From Bacteroidales bacterium UBA4231 (lineage in GTDB: Bacteria > Bacteroidota > Bacteroidia > Bacteroidales > UBA932): a stretch of 7,583 bases of DNA. Shown here piece by piece: positions 1-6,427 of this stretch. The stretch's first letter is position 1, and each line of letters opens with the position of its first letter. A program made the position numbers and the translations under genes. The notes beneath the pieces were generated by a model. That model worked only from the letters and a program-made list of their open reading frames with translations. It was not told the DNA's origin and searched no databases. Location: contig DGXN01000003.1 in the NCBI GenBank assembly GCA_002396335.1, positions 14,887-22,469 of the forward strand. Direction: 5' to 3'.

Positions 1-919
1 CGAGCAGCACCGCTTCGGCGTGGAACAGCGGGCCCGCCTCTGGCACAAAGGCTGGCAGGGCGTTTTCCCGCATGTGCTGGTCATGACGGCTACCCCCATC
101 CCGCGTACCCTTGCCATGACCCTGTACGGCGACCTGGACGTCTCCGTCATCGACGAGATGCCCCCTGGCCGAAAGCCTGTCCAGACGCTCTGCGTGGGCG
201 AAGGCAAACGCCACGCCATGCACAATTTCATCCGGGACGAGATTGCCAAGGGGCGGCAGGCTTTCATCGTGTACCCGCTCATTTTCGAGAGCGAGAAACT
301 GGATTACAAGAACCTGGAACTGGGCTATGAGGAAATCGTTAAGGCCTTCCCGCTGCCCAAGTATAAGGTTGCCATCGTCCACGGTCAGCAGACCCCTTCC
401 GAAAAAGCGTTCAACATGGACGCCTTCGCCGCCGGCCGGGCCGATATCCTGGTGTCCACCACGGTCATCGAGGTGGGCGTGGATGTGCCCAATGCTTCGG
501 TCATGGTCATCGAGAGTGCCGAACGCTTCGGCCTGAGCCAGCTCCATCAGCTGCGCGGCCGTGTCGGCCGGGGTGCGGAACGCTCTTACTGCATCCTCAT
601 GAAAGGCACCAAAGTGTCCAAAGAATCCCAAAAGCGTCTGGATCTCCTGTGCGCCACGGAAAACGGTTTCGAACTGGCCGAGGAGGACATGAAGATGCGT
701 GGCCCCGGAGACCTGGAAGGCACCCAGCAGAGCGGTCTTCCCATTGCCCTGAACATCGCTTCCCTTGCTAAAGACGGCCTCCTCCTGTCCGACGCCCGCT
801 CCTATGCCCAGCACATCCTGGACGGGGATCCCACGCTTTCGGAGCAAAAAAATGCCCCGCTTGCAGCACAGCTGAAGCGGGACAAATATGCGGTCAGGGA
901 TTATTCACAGATTTCCTAA
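1..919 (+). CDS. recG: ATP-dependent DNA helicase RecG, C-terminal part (5' end outside window)
   Basis: RecG is a superfamily 2 helicase that remodels stalled replication forks and Holliday junctions in the cytoplasm. The window opens inside motif II: base 1 is the last base of the Asp codon of DEQH, followed in frame by EQHRFGVEQR. The GTG at 20 is therefore an internal valine, not a start. Further motifs follow in order: TATPIPRT (motif III, 86-109), the second RecA-like domain with STTVIEVGVDVP (motif V), and QLRGRVGRG (motif VI, 548-574). The RecG-specific segment NGFELAEEDMKMRGPGDLEG (from about 662) carries the conserved helical-hairpin/TRG region that couples ATP hydrolysis to DNA translocation. 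It separates RecG from Mfd and PriA. About 305 residues are visible; the N-terminal wedge domain and Walker A lie upstream of the window. The stop is TAA. The gene converges on the S9 peptidase gene with a 37-base gap that shows no convincing terminator hairpin. Confidence 0.97.
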   Translation, partial: EQHRFGVEQRARLWHKGWQGVFPHVLVMTATPIPRTLAMTLYGDLDVSVIDEMPPGRKPVQTLCVGEGKRHAMHNFIRDEIAKGRQAFIVYPLIFESEKLDYKNLELGYEEIVKAFPLPKYKVAIVHGQQTPSEKAFNMDAFAAGRADILVSTTVIEVGVDVPNASVMVIESAERFGLSQLHQLRGRVGRGAERSYCILMKGTKVSKESQKRLDLLCATENGFELAEEDMKMRGPGDLEGTQQSGLPIALNIASLAKDGLLLSDARSYAQHILDGDPTLSEQKNAPLAAQLKRDKYAVRDYSQIS

Positions 920-956
920 TTCTCTGTCCTGACGGCGGGCGAAATGGGAAGATGGA

Positions 957-3164
957 TTATTTCATCCAGCGGTCCAGCCAGCCAAAGTAGCTGCGGTGCC
1001 AGTAAAGGGCATTCTGCGGCTTCAGGATCCAGTGGTTTTCTTCCGGGAACACGATGAGTTTGGACGGGACACCCATCATCTGGGCTGCGTTGAAGGCGGC
1101 CATGCCCTCGTCGTACGGAACGCGGAAATCAGATCCGCCGTGGATGCAGAGGATAGGCGTGTGCCAGTTCTGGACCAGTTTGTGCGGGGATCCGGCATAG
1201 TGGCGCCGGGCCTTGGGCAGGTCGCTCCAGGGAGAGCCGCCCTGCTTGATGCCGCCGAAGGTGACCCCGTCGCCCGCAGGGCCCGTTTGGCCTTCCTCGA
1301 AGGCATATTCGTGCAGGCCGCCGTTGTCCCAGTTGGGGAACCACATTTCTTCGGTGGTCATGTACATGTGCTCTTCGTTGAAGATGCCCGCGTGGGCGAC
1401 GAAGCAGTCATAGACGTCGCCGTGGATGCCGGCCAGGTAGTAGACGCTGTAACCGCCGTACGAGGCGCCGCAGGCCGCTACGCCGCTGATGTAAGGCTCC
1501 GCTTTGATCATCTTGGCGGCACTCAGGTAATCCTGCATGTTCAGGCCCACGTAGTCGCCGGAAATCTGTTCGCACCAAGGCTGGCCGAAGGCGGTGGTCC
1601 CGCGCCGGTTGGGGAGTACCACCACATATCCCTGGTGGCACATGAGCATGTAATTCCAGCGGTAGCTCCAACCCTGGGAAAGCGTGCCCTGAGGGCCTCC
1701 CAGGCAGATTTCGATGGCGGGATAGGTCTTGGAGGCGTCGAACTGGGGCGGGAACAGGACCCAGGTGAGCATGTCCTCTCCGTCTACGGTCCGGACCATG
1801 CGGGCCTCGGTTTCGTGCTTGTCCAGCTGGGACAGGATGGGCTCGTTCTCGAAGGTGATCTGCCGGACGGCGTTGTCATTGACGGCGACCAGCTCCGTGG
1901 GGAAGTCCATGGAAGCGTAGGTGGTGAGGATGGTGCCGTCCTGCAGGATGCCGAACGGGGAGCCGAAGTCGAACCAGAGGTTGTCGGACGTGAGGCGTAC
2001 GATGACGGGCTCTTCTTCGGGAATCACGTTGAAGATTCCCTGGACGCCTTCCGCCAAGGCGGCGAAGTACAGGGACCGGCCGTCATCTGCCCAGACAGGG
2101 CCGTCCGCGTTGTATTTGAAGGACGCGGTGACGTCACGGATGTTTTCCACGGCGGGATTCCCGGTCTGGCCTTCATCTTCCTGGGTGTAGACGACGTCGG
2201 CCACCATCAGGCGCACTTTGTCGGCTTCGTAGCCGTCGCGTTCCATCGAGAGCCAGGCCAGGCGGGTGCCGTCGGGGCTCCAGACGGGGTGGGTGTCATA
2301 GCCGCCTTCGGAGGTAACCTGCGTGGTCTCGCCGGTGAGGGGGCAATAGAGGTAGATGCAAGTGTTGGTGGAGAAGGCGTACTGCTTGCCCTCCAGCTTC
2401 TTGCAGGCGTAGGCGATGTATCGGCCGTCCGGGCTCCAGGCAAGGTCCGCGATGTCCGGGAACGGGCCGTTGGGCAGCTGGAACTTCACATCTTCGCCGC
2501 CGAGGATATCCAGGCCGTTTTGGATGACGCCGTTCCCGAGCGGTGCGATGCAGGTATGGGGGATCTCGGTCATCCAGTGGTCCCAGTGGCGGTACATCAG
2601 GTCTTCCGTGGCGTATGCCTGGGCTTTGTCCAGCAGGGGATCGGTGTCGGAAGGAACTTCCACTGCGCTGTGGACGTTGACGACATACATGACCTGTCCG
2701 CCGTCGGGGGAGAGGGCGTAGTCGTCGATGCCGCCGGGAATATCGGTCAGGCAAGTCCGTTCACCCAGCTTTCCGTCTTTGTAGGGAGCCTGAAAAAGCT
2801 GTCCGCCCTGCAGGAAGAAAATGGACTCCCCGTCCGGGCTCCAGCGGGCCGATGCAATGCTTTTTCCGTCCAGCGTGAGCGGGACAGGGTCTCCGCCTTC
2901 CACCGCAATGGTGTAAAGATTCCGGACGCTGCGGTTTTCGGCGATGTCGGTGTACGAGACGCCGTAGAGGATGGTTTTTCCGTCCGGAGAGAGTTGAGGG
3001 TCCGAGAGGCGGCCCAGTGACAGGAGCACCTCCGGCGTCATTTTCCCGTCCGCAATCTGTATCCGGGACGGGCCGATGTAACCTTGCTGCGGTTTCATGT
3101 TCGCATTGTTGCAGGCGACCAGGGCGCCGAGGGCGGCCACAGTCGCAAAGAATTTAACGTTCAT
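957..3164 (-). CDS. S9-family (prolyl oligopeptidase/DPP-like) serine peptidase, predicted lipoprotein
   Basis: This 735-residue protein probably releases di- or tripeptides from peptide N-termini in the cell envelope. Residues 1-17 are a signal peptide ending in lipobox LVAC, with lipidation at Cys18. The following NNANM lacks the acidic residues of the Bacteroidota surface-export signal, so I infer a periplasm-facing lipoprotein. Six SPDG/ADDG-type beta-propeller repeats start near residues 53, 104, 147, 238, 290 and 354. The alpha/beta-hydrolase domain spans about 455-735, with nucleophile Ser568 in GASYGG, Asp679 in GGSDFRVP and His711 in EENHW, a complete triad. The Asp-His spacing (32) is typical, but Ser-Asp is 111 residues against about 78-87 in DPP4 and prolyl oligopeptidase, because of a glycine-rich insert near residues 617-643. 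The ATG overlaps the end of the upstream WYL gene by 11 bases and has no Shine-Dalgarno, which suggests translational coupling. Exact substrate specificity (DPP5-like, acylaminoacyl- or tripeptidyl-peptidase) cannot be read from sequence. Confidence 0.95.
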   Translation of the reverse strand: MNVKFFATVAALGALVACNNANMKPQQGYIGPSRIQIADGKMTPEVLLSLGRLSDPQLSPDGKTILYGVSYTDIAENRSVRNLYTIAVEGGDPVPLTLDGKSIASARWSPDGESIFFLQGGQLFQAPYKDGKLGERTCLTDIPGGIDDYALSPDGGQVMYVVNVHSAVEVPSDTDPLLDKAQAYATEDLMYRHWDHWMTEIPHTCIAPLGNGVIQNGLDILGGEDVKFQLPNGPFPDIADLAWSPDGRYIAYACKKLEGKQYAFSTNTCIYLYCPLTGETTQVTSEGGYDTHPVWSPDGTRLAWLSMERDGYEADKVRLMVADVVYTQEDEGQTGNPAVENIRDVTASFKYNADGPVWADDGRSLYFAALAEGVQGIFNVIPEEEPVIVRLTSDNLWFDFGSPFGILQDGTILTTYASMDFPTELVAVNDNAVRQITFENEPILSQLDKHETEARMVRTVDGEDMLTWVLFPPQFDASKTYPAIEICLGGPQGTLSQGWSYRWNYMLMCHQGYVVVLPNRRGTTAFGQPWCEQISGDYVGLNMQDYLSAAKMIKAEPYISGVAACGASYGGYSVYYLAGIHGDVYDCFVAHAGIFNEEHMYMTTEEMWFPNWDNGGLHEYAFEEGQTGPAGDGVTFGGIKQGGSPWSDLPKARRHYAGSPHKLVQNWHTPILCIHGGSDFRVPYDEGMAAFNAAQMMGVPSKLIVFPEENHWILKPQNALYWHRSYFGWLDRWMK

Positions 3165-4062
3165 ATAATTGTAGTGCTTTGTTCAAGGCTTCTTTTACGC
3201 TTTGCCGGAGGCTTTCCGGCTCCAGGATTTCCAGCCGGTCCCCGTGTTTGCACAGTTCCATGATGAGGTTGGGGTTGGGGATGACGCGGAGGGCGAAAAT
3301 GCAGTGCTGTCCGTCGGTTTCCACGAGCGTCTGGCTGGGGTGGAGGGGAAGGTCCCGCAGGTAGGCGGCTTCCCGGAGGGAGGTGCGCAGTTTCACCAGT
3401 ACGGGCTGCTGCCCCTCTTCCGGGAGGTAGATGCCGTAGCTGGCTTCGAAAAGGGAATCGATGTCGAATCCCTGGGGCATTTTGAAGTTGTCGCCGGTGC
3501 GTTCCAGCGCGACGATACGGTCCAGTGCATAAGTGCGGAGGGAAGCGTTCTCCTCACAGTAGCCGACCAGATACCAGCGTTTGGCGAATTCTTTTACGGC
3601 ATACGGCCGGACCGTGCGTCGGTCGGTGTCCGGGCTCAGGTATTTGCGGTAAATGATCCTGAGGACAGCCCCGCCCAACATGGCCTGCATCAGCGGTGTC
3701 AGATGGATTTGTCCGGAGGGGACGTCCTCTACGGAAACGCGCCCGCTCAGGCGCTCTTTCCCGAGGGTGAGGAGGCTGTTGACGGTGAAGGTGTTGATCA
3801 GGTAATCTACGGCTGCACGCTTGTCCACGGCACTTTCTCCGCGGTCGATACAGTAGCAGTTGGTGCTCCGGTTGCAGACGATGCTGAGGCCGAATACCTC
3901 CTCGATGGCGGCGCGGTGGTTATGGAAGCTGCGGCGGGAATACGGGCTCCCGTAGCGGGACTCCCACCTGTCCTGCAGCTGCCTCCAGGTAAGCCCTGCG
4001 TCCCCGGCCTCCACGAAGGTCTGGACCAGGAAAATGTATTTTTCCACCAGTTCCTGTACCAT
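3154..4062 (-). CDS. WYL-domain transcriptional regulator
   Basis: This is a 302-residue cytoplasmic DNA-binding regulator. From the ATG at 4062, residues about 1-70 form a helix-turn-helix region (GLTWRQLQDRW, then SRRSFHNHRAAIEEVFG as the likely recognition part). Residues about 130-200 are the WYL domain, with the signature in KRWYLVGY (W163, Y164, L165) followed by RTYALDRI. Residues about 220-301 are the C-terminal WCX extension. WYL domains are thought to bind ligands, often nucleic acid or nucleotide-like, and to switch DNA binding; the ligand here is unknown. An in-frame TTG at 4083 would add seven residues, but that stretch contains the -7 promoter element, so the ATG at 4062 is preferred. 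The stop codon overlaps the start of the S9 peptidase gene, making a two-gene operon. The peptidase, and possibly the regulator's own promoter, are its likeliest targets by context; this is inference. Confidence 0.92.
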   Translation of the reverse strand: MVQELVEKYIFLVQTFVEAGDAGLTWRQLQDRWESRYGSPYSRRSFHNHRAAIEEVFGLSIVCNRSTNCYCIDRGESAVDKRAAVDYLINTFTVNSLLTLGKERLSGRVSVEDVPSGQIHLTPLMQAMLGGAVLRIIYRKYLSPDTDRRTVRPYAVKEFAKRWYLVGYCEENASLRTYALDRIVALERTGDNFKMPQGFDIDSLFEASYGIYLPEEGQQPVLVKLRTSLREAAYLRDLPLHPSQTLVETDGQHCIFALRVIPNPNLIMELCKHGDRLEILEPESLRQSVKEALNKALQLYER

Positions 4063-4070
4063 ATACCTTA

Positions 4071-4078
4071 CAAAGATA
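4071..4078 (-). promoter_or_regulatory. Bacteroidota -7 promoter element for the WYL/S9 operon
   Basis: The minus strand reads TATCTTTG, a full match to the Bacteroidota -7 consensus TAnnTTTG. It ends 8 bases before the ATG at 4062, so the expected transcription start lies only a few bases before the start codon. That implies a very short or absent leader. No clear TTTG -33 element is seen at the usual 19-21 base distance, because that interval falls inside the aquaporin terminator hairpin. Confidence 0.65.
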
Positions 4079-4081
4079 AAC

Positions 4082-4118
4082 AAAAAAACCGGTTCGGAGG
4101 TTCCGGACCGGTTTTTTG
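4082..4118 (-). terminator. Rho-independent terminator of the aquaporin gene (structurally bidirectional)
   Basis: An inverted repeat pairs 4083-4098 with 4102-4117 around a 3-base loop. The core is CCGGT/ACCGG plus CGGA/TCCG, flanked by six A on one side and six T on the other. On the minus strand it starts 14 bases after the aquaporin stop and ends in seven T (4088-4082), the classic intrinsic terminator layout. The one imperfect pair (4094 with 4106) is an A-C mismatch in minus-strand RNA but a U-G wobble in plus-strand RNA. The hairpin could therefore also stop transcription entering from the left. Confidence 0.85.
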
Positions 4119-4131
4119 TGGGGAGCGGGGA

Positions 4132-4806
4132 TTATTTCTCCTTGGGAGCGAGGGCTTTCCAGACGCAGGCGCTGAGGGCACCGCCCACCAGGGGAGCGCA
4201 GATGAATACCCAGACATCCTTTAGGGCGTCGCCGCCGGCGAACAGGGCCGGGCCGATCGAACGGGCCGGGTTCACGGAAGTGCCGGTGAGGTTGATGCAC
4301 ACCAGGTGGATGAGGATGAGGCTGAGGCCGATAGCGAGGCCTGCGAAGTTGCCGGCACCCACTTTGCTGTCGGTGGTGCCCAGCACGACCAGGACAAACA
4401 GGAAGGTAGCGATCACTTCCACGAGGAAGGCACCGCCCACGCCGCCGGCGTTGGCTACGCCGTTGGAACCCAGGGCTCCGGTCAGATCCTGAGCGGAGAC
4501 CACGTTGGCGACCAGAAGCAGCACGGCACCGGCGAGGATACCGCCGATGACCTGGCCCACCCAGTAACCGCAGGCGTCTTTCCAGCTCATGCGGCCGCTC
4601 AGGGCAACGCCCAGGGTGATGGCAGGGTTGATGTGGCAGCCGCTGATGCCGCCGATGGTGTAAGCCATGGCTACAACTGCGAGACCGAAGGCGATGGCCG
4701 TACCCACGACACCGGCCGGGGTGTTACAGCCCAGGAACATGGCCGTGCCGCAGCCCAGGAAGGTGAGCACGAACGTTCCGATGCATTCTGCAAAATACTT
4801 TTTCAT
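4132..4806 (-). CDS. aqpZ: Aquaporin Z-type water channel (MIP family)
   Basis: This 224-residue inner-membrane channel carries water passively across the cytoplasmic membrane. It has six hydrophobic membrane segments and two half-helix loops bearing the NPA motifs, N60-P61-A62 (in GCHINPAIT) and N179-P180-A181 (in TSVNPARS). Aligning by eye to E. coli AqpZ gives the aromatic/arginine selectivity filter as F40, H167, T176 and R182, identical to the water-selective AqpZ set F43/H174/T183/R189. That argues against a glycerol facilitator (GlpF). Length matches the family (AqpZ is 231). The start is the ATG at 4806, giving MKKYFAECIG as in other aquaporins. The gene has its own promoter in the divergent region shared with rnhA and its own terminator, so it is probably a single-gene transcript. 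A short palindrome in its leader (4809-4821) could be regulatory. Confidence 0.95.
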   Translation of the reverse strand: MKKYFAECIGTFVLTFLGCGTAMFLGCNTPAGVVGTAIAFGLAVVAMAYTIGGISGCHINPAITLGVALSGRMSWKDACGYWVGQVIGGILAGAVLLLVANVVSAQDLTGALGSNGVANAGGVGGAFLVEVIATFLFVLVVLGTTDSKVGAGNFAGLAIGLSLILIHLVCINLTGTSVNPARSIGPALFAGGDALKDVWVFICAPLVGGALSACVWKALAPKEK

Positions 4807-4808
4807 AT

Positions 4809-4821
4809 CAAAACAGTTTTG
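4809..4821. repeat. Short palindrome in the aquaporin 5' leader
   Basis: CAAAACAGTTTTG is a perfect inverted repeat with 6-base arms around one central base. It lies between the aquaporin -7 element and its start codon, ending two bases before the ATG. It could be a small operator site, or it could be chance in AT-rich DNA. As RNA it would fold poorly because the loop would be a single base. Confidence 0.35.
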
Positions 4822-4832
4822 GTTTAGTGAGT

Positions 4833-4863
4833 CAAAAGTAGCATTTTTCTTTCAAAAAACAAA
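4833..4863 (-). promoter_or_regulatory. Aquaporin promoter (-33 TTTG, -7 TACTTTTG)
   Basis: On the minus strand a TTTG (4863-4860) is followed after exactly 19 bases by TACTTTTG (4840-4833). This matches both halves of the Bacteroidota housekeeping sigma promoter with standard spacing. The predicted leader is roughly 20-25 bases before the aquaporin ATG. It is the best complete promoter in the window. Confidence 0.75.
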
Positions 4864-4887
4864 CACAGCCTTTTCGTAAATTATTGT

Positions 4888-4895
4888 TATCTTTG
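4888..4895 (+). promoter_or_regulatory. Bacteroidota -7 promoter element for the rnhA-pdxA-gmhA operon
   Basis: TATCTTTG matches TAnnTTTG and ends 6 bases before the rnhA ATG at 4902, implying a leader of only a few bases. No good -33 TTTG is seen about 20 bases upstream; that position nearly abuts the -33 element of the divergent aquaporin promoter. The octamer is identical to the element in front of the WYL gene. Confidence 0.65.
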
Positions 4896-4901
4896 CAAAA
4901 T

Positions 4902-5378
4902 ATGGAAAGCAAACCGCCCATCTACCTGTTCACTGACGGAGCAGCCAGCGGAAATCCCGGCCCGGGAGGGTACGGAATCGTGCTGCGCTGCGGTACCTAC
5001 GAAAAGGAACTCTCGGGCGGTTTTGCCCTCACCACCAACAACCGGATGGAACTGCTGGCCGTCATCCTGGGCCTCGAACAGATCAAATGGGACAATGCGG
5101 AAGTCCACGTCTGGAGCGACTCCTCCTACGTCGTGAAAGCACTCAACGAGGGCTGGCTTGAAAACTGGAAGCGCAAGGGCTTCAAAGGCAAGAAAAACGT
5201 GGATCTGTGGCTTCGTTTCGACGCGGTTTTCCATCGGCACCGGGTGGCTTTCCATTGGATCAAGGGACATGCCGGCCATCCTGAAAACGAGCGCTGCGAC
5301 CGTCTGGCCGTAGCCGCCTACCATCAGCCGGACCTGCCGGAGGATACCGGCTACACAAGCGAAAATCAGCTGTTATGA
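4902..5378 (+). CDS. rnhA: Ribonuclease HI
   Basis: RNase HI cuts the RNA strand of RNA:DNA hybrids (R-loops, primers) in the cytoplasm using two metal ions. The 158-residue protein has all the catalytic residues: D12 (in LFTDGAASGNPGPGG), E50 (in NNRMELLAV), D73 (in VWSDSSYVVKAL), D133 (in ENERCDRLA) and the flexible-loop H123 (in WIKGHAGHP). The basic protrusion NWKRKGFKGKKNVDLW is present but a few residues shorter than in E. coli. No N-terminal hybrid-binding domain is fused, so this is the plain bacterial type; a tail of about 25 residues follows the last catalytic Asp. The ATG at 4902 is chosen over an in-frame TTG at 4884 because the TTG lies upstream of the -7 promoter element. The stop overlaps the pdxA start (ATGA), indicating translational coupling. 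It is the first gene of the operon. Confidence 0.97.
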   Translation: MESKPPIYLFTDGAASGNPGPGGYGIVLRCGTYEKELSGGFALTTNNRMELLAVILGLEQIKWDNAEVHVWSDSSYVVKALNEGWLENWKRKGFKGKKNVDLWLRFDAVFHRHRVAFHWIKGHAGHPENERCDRLAVAAYHQPDLPEDTGYTSENQLL

Positions 5379-6424
5379 GTTTACCTAAATTAGTCGTCGG
5401 CATCACCCAGGGTGACAGCAACGGAATCGGATACGAAGTCATTATCAAAGCCCTTGCGGACGAACGTTCCCTGGAAGGGTTCACCCCGGTCATCTACGGG
5501 TCTTCCAAACTGATGGGATTCTACCGCAAGACGGTCCACAATATCGGCCCCATGGACATCAATGTGATATCTTCTGCGGCCGACGCCCGCCAGCGGAAGG
5601 TGAACCTGGTGAACTGCCTGCCGGACAATATCTACGCGGAGCCCGGCCAGAGCACGCCCGATTCGGCCAAGGCGGCCATCACCTGCCTGAAGGCGGCCGT
5701 ACAGGACCTCAAGGACGGTCAGATCGATGTCCTTGTCACCGGCCCCATCAACAAGCGCGCGATGAACGACGAAGGCTTCTGCAACACCGGCCACACCGAG
5801 TATCTGCAGAAGGAATTCGGGGCCGACGATGTCACGATGATCATGGTCAGCGACCGCATCAAGATAGGCGTCGTCACCGGCCATATTCCGCTAAGGGATG
5901 TGCCTCGCAGCATCACGCAGGAGAGCATCCTCGGAAAGCTCCGCATCATGAAGGCTTCCCTGGAACGCGACTTCGGCATCCTGGATCCCAAGATCGCCGT
6001 CCTGGGCCTGAATCCCCACTGCGGCGACGGCGGCCTCCTTGGAGACGAGGAGCAGAACATCATCCTTCCGGCCGTACAGCAGGCCGTGAAAGAAGGAATC
6101 CAGGCTTTCGGCCCGTATTCTCCGGACGGTTTCTTCGGCCTGGGAAATTACAGCCGCTTTGACGCTACGCTCGCCATGTACCACGACCAGGGACTGGCTC
6201 CGTTCAAGGCCCTTGCCTTTGCGGACGGCGTAAACTTTACCGCCGGACTGCCGGTTGTGCGCACCTCCCCGGATCACGGCACCGCCTACGAAATGGCCGG
6301 CCGCGACGAAGCCGACCCCCGCTCCATGATGCAGGCCATCTATACGGCCATAGACATTTTCCGCCGCCGCCTGCAGTACGACACGCTCATGGAGAGCAAG
6401 GCCAACCAGCAAAAAGGACAGTAG
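5375..6424 (+). CDS. pdxA: 4-hydroxythreonine-4-phosphate dehydrogenase PdxA
   Basis: PdxA performs NAD-dependent oxidation of 4-phosphohydroxy-L-threonine, whose product is condensed with deoxyxylulose 5-phosphate by PdxJ to make pyridoxine 5'-phosphate (DXP-dependent vitamin B6 route, cytoplasm). The 349-residue protein shows the family blocks in order: GITQGDSNGIGYEVI at the N-terminus, VTGPINKRAM then NTGHTEYL (metal ligand H140), GLNPHCGDGG (H215), MYHDQGLAPFK (H270 and substrate-contacting K278), and RTSPDHGTAYEMAG (295-308). The GDSNGIGYE form in place of the E. coli GDPAGIGPE form fits my memory of Bacteroidota PdxA. The PdxA2 branch, acting on four-carbon sugar-acid phosphates, shares these motifs, but no erythronate or threonate genes are nearby, so the B6 role is preferred. 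It starts inside the rnhA stop codon and ends in TAG, one in-frame codon before gmhA. pdxJ is not in the window. Confidence 0.96.
   Translation: MSLPKLVVGITQGDSNGIGYEVIIKALADERSLEGFTPVIYGSSKLMGFYRKTVHNIGPMDINVISSAADARQRKVNLVNCLPDNIYAEPGQSTPDSAKAAITCLKAAVQDLKDGQIDVLVTGPINKRAMNDEGFCNTGHTEYLQKEFGADDVTMIMVSDRIKIGVVTGHIPLRDVPRSITQESILGKLRIMKASLERDFGILDPKIAVLGLNPHCGDGGLLGDEEQNIILPAVQQAVKEGIQAFGPYSPDGFFGLGNYSRFDATLAMYHDQGLAPFKALAFADGVNFTAGLPVVRTSPDHGTAYEMAGRDEADPRSMMQAIYTAIDIFRRRLQYDTLMESKANQQKGQ
6411..6418 (+). promoter_or_regulatory. Shine-Dalgarno-like site before gmhA
   Basis: AAAAAGGA lies 9 bases before the gmhA ATG, inside the end of pdxA. It is the clearest purine-rich anti-16S match ahead of any start in the window. 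Bacteroidota usually initiate without such sites, so it may be coincidental; it does support the ATG at 6428 as the start. Confidence 0.35.
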
Positions 6425-6427
6425 CGT

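Noticed and set aside
20..22. GTG at 20 as a start codon for recG
   Set aside because: The preceding in-frame bases encode the rest of the helicase DEQHRFG motif, so this is an internal valine of a gene entering from the left.
907..927. Possible hairpin ACAGA/TCTGT around the recG stop codon as a terminator
   Set aside because: It has only five base pairs with an 11-base loop and no T-run on either strand.
996..3020. A 674-codon open frame on the + strand opposite the S9 peptidase gene
   Set aside because: Its codons are exactly register-aligned with the peptidase codons, so it stays open simply because the peptidase avoids TTA, CTA and TCA. The translation is low in complexity and matches no family I know, while the opposite strand encodes a complete catalytic triad.
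4063..4083. Upstream TTG start adding seven residues to the WYL regulator
   Set aside because: The added codons consist of the -7 promoter element and its spacer, and would not be transcribed from that promoter.
3202..4224. A 340-codon + strand open frame opposite the WYL gene, running through the terminator into aquaporin
   Set aside because: It is in the mirrored register of the WYL gene, has no recognisable motif and passes through a terminator hairpin.
4884..4901. Upstream TTG start adding six residues to RNase HI
   Set aside because: It lies ahead of and within the TATCTTTG element; the ATG at 4902 gives the normal RNase HI N-terminus.
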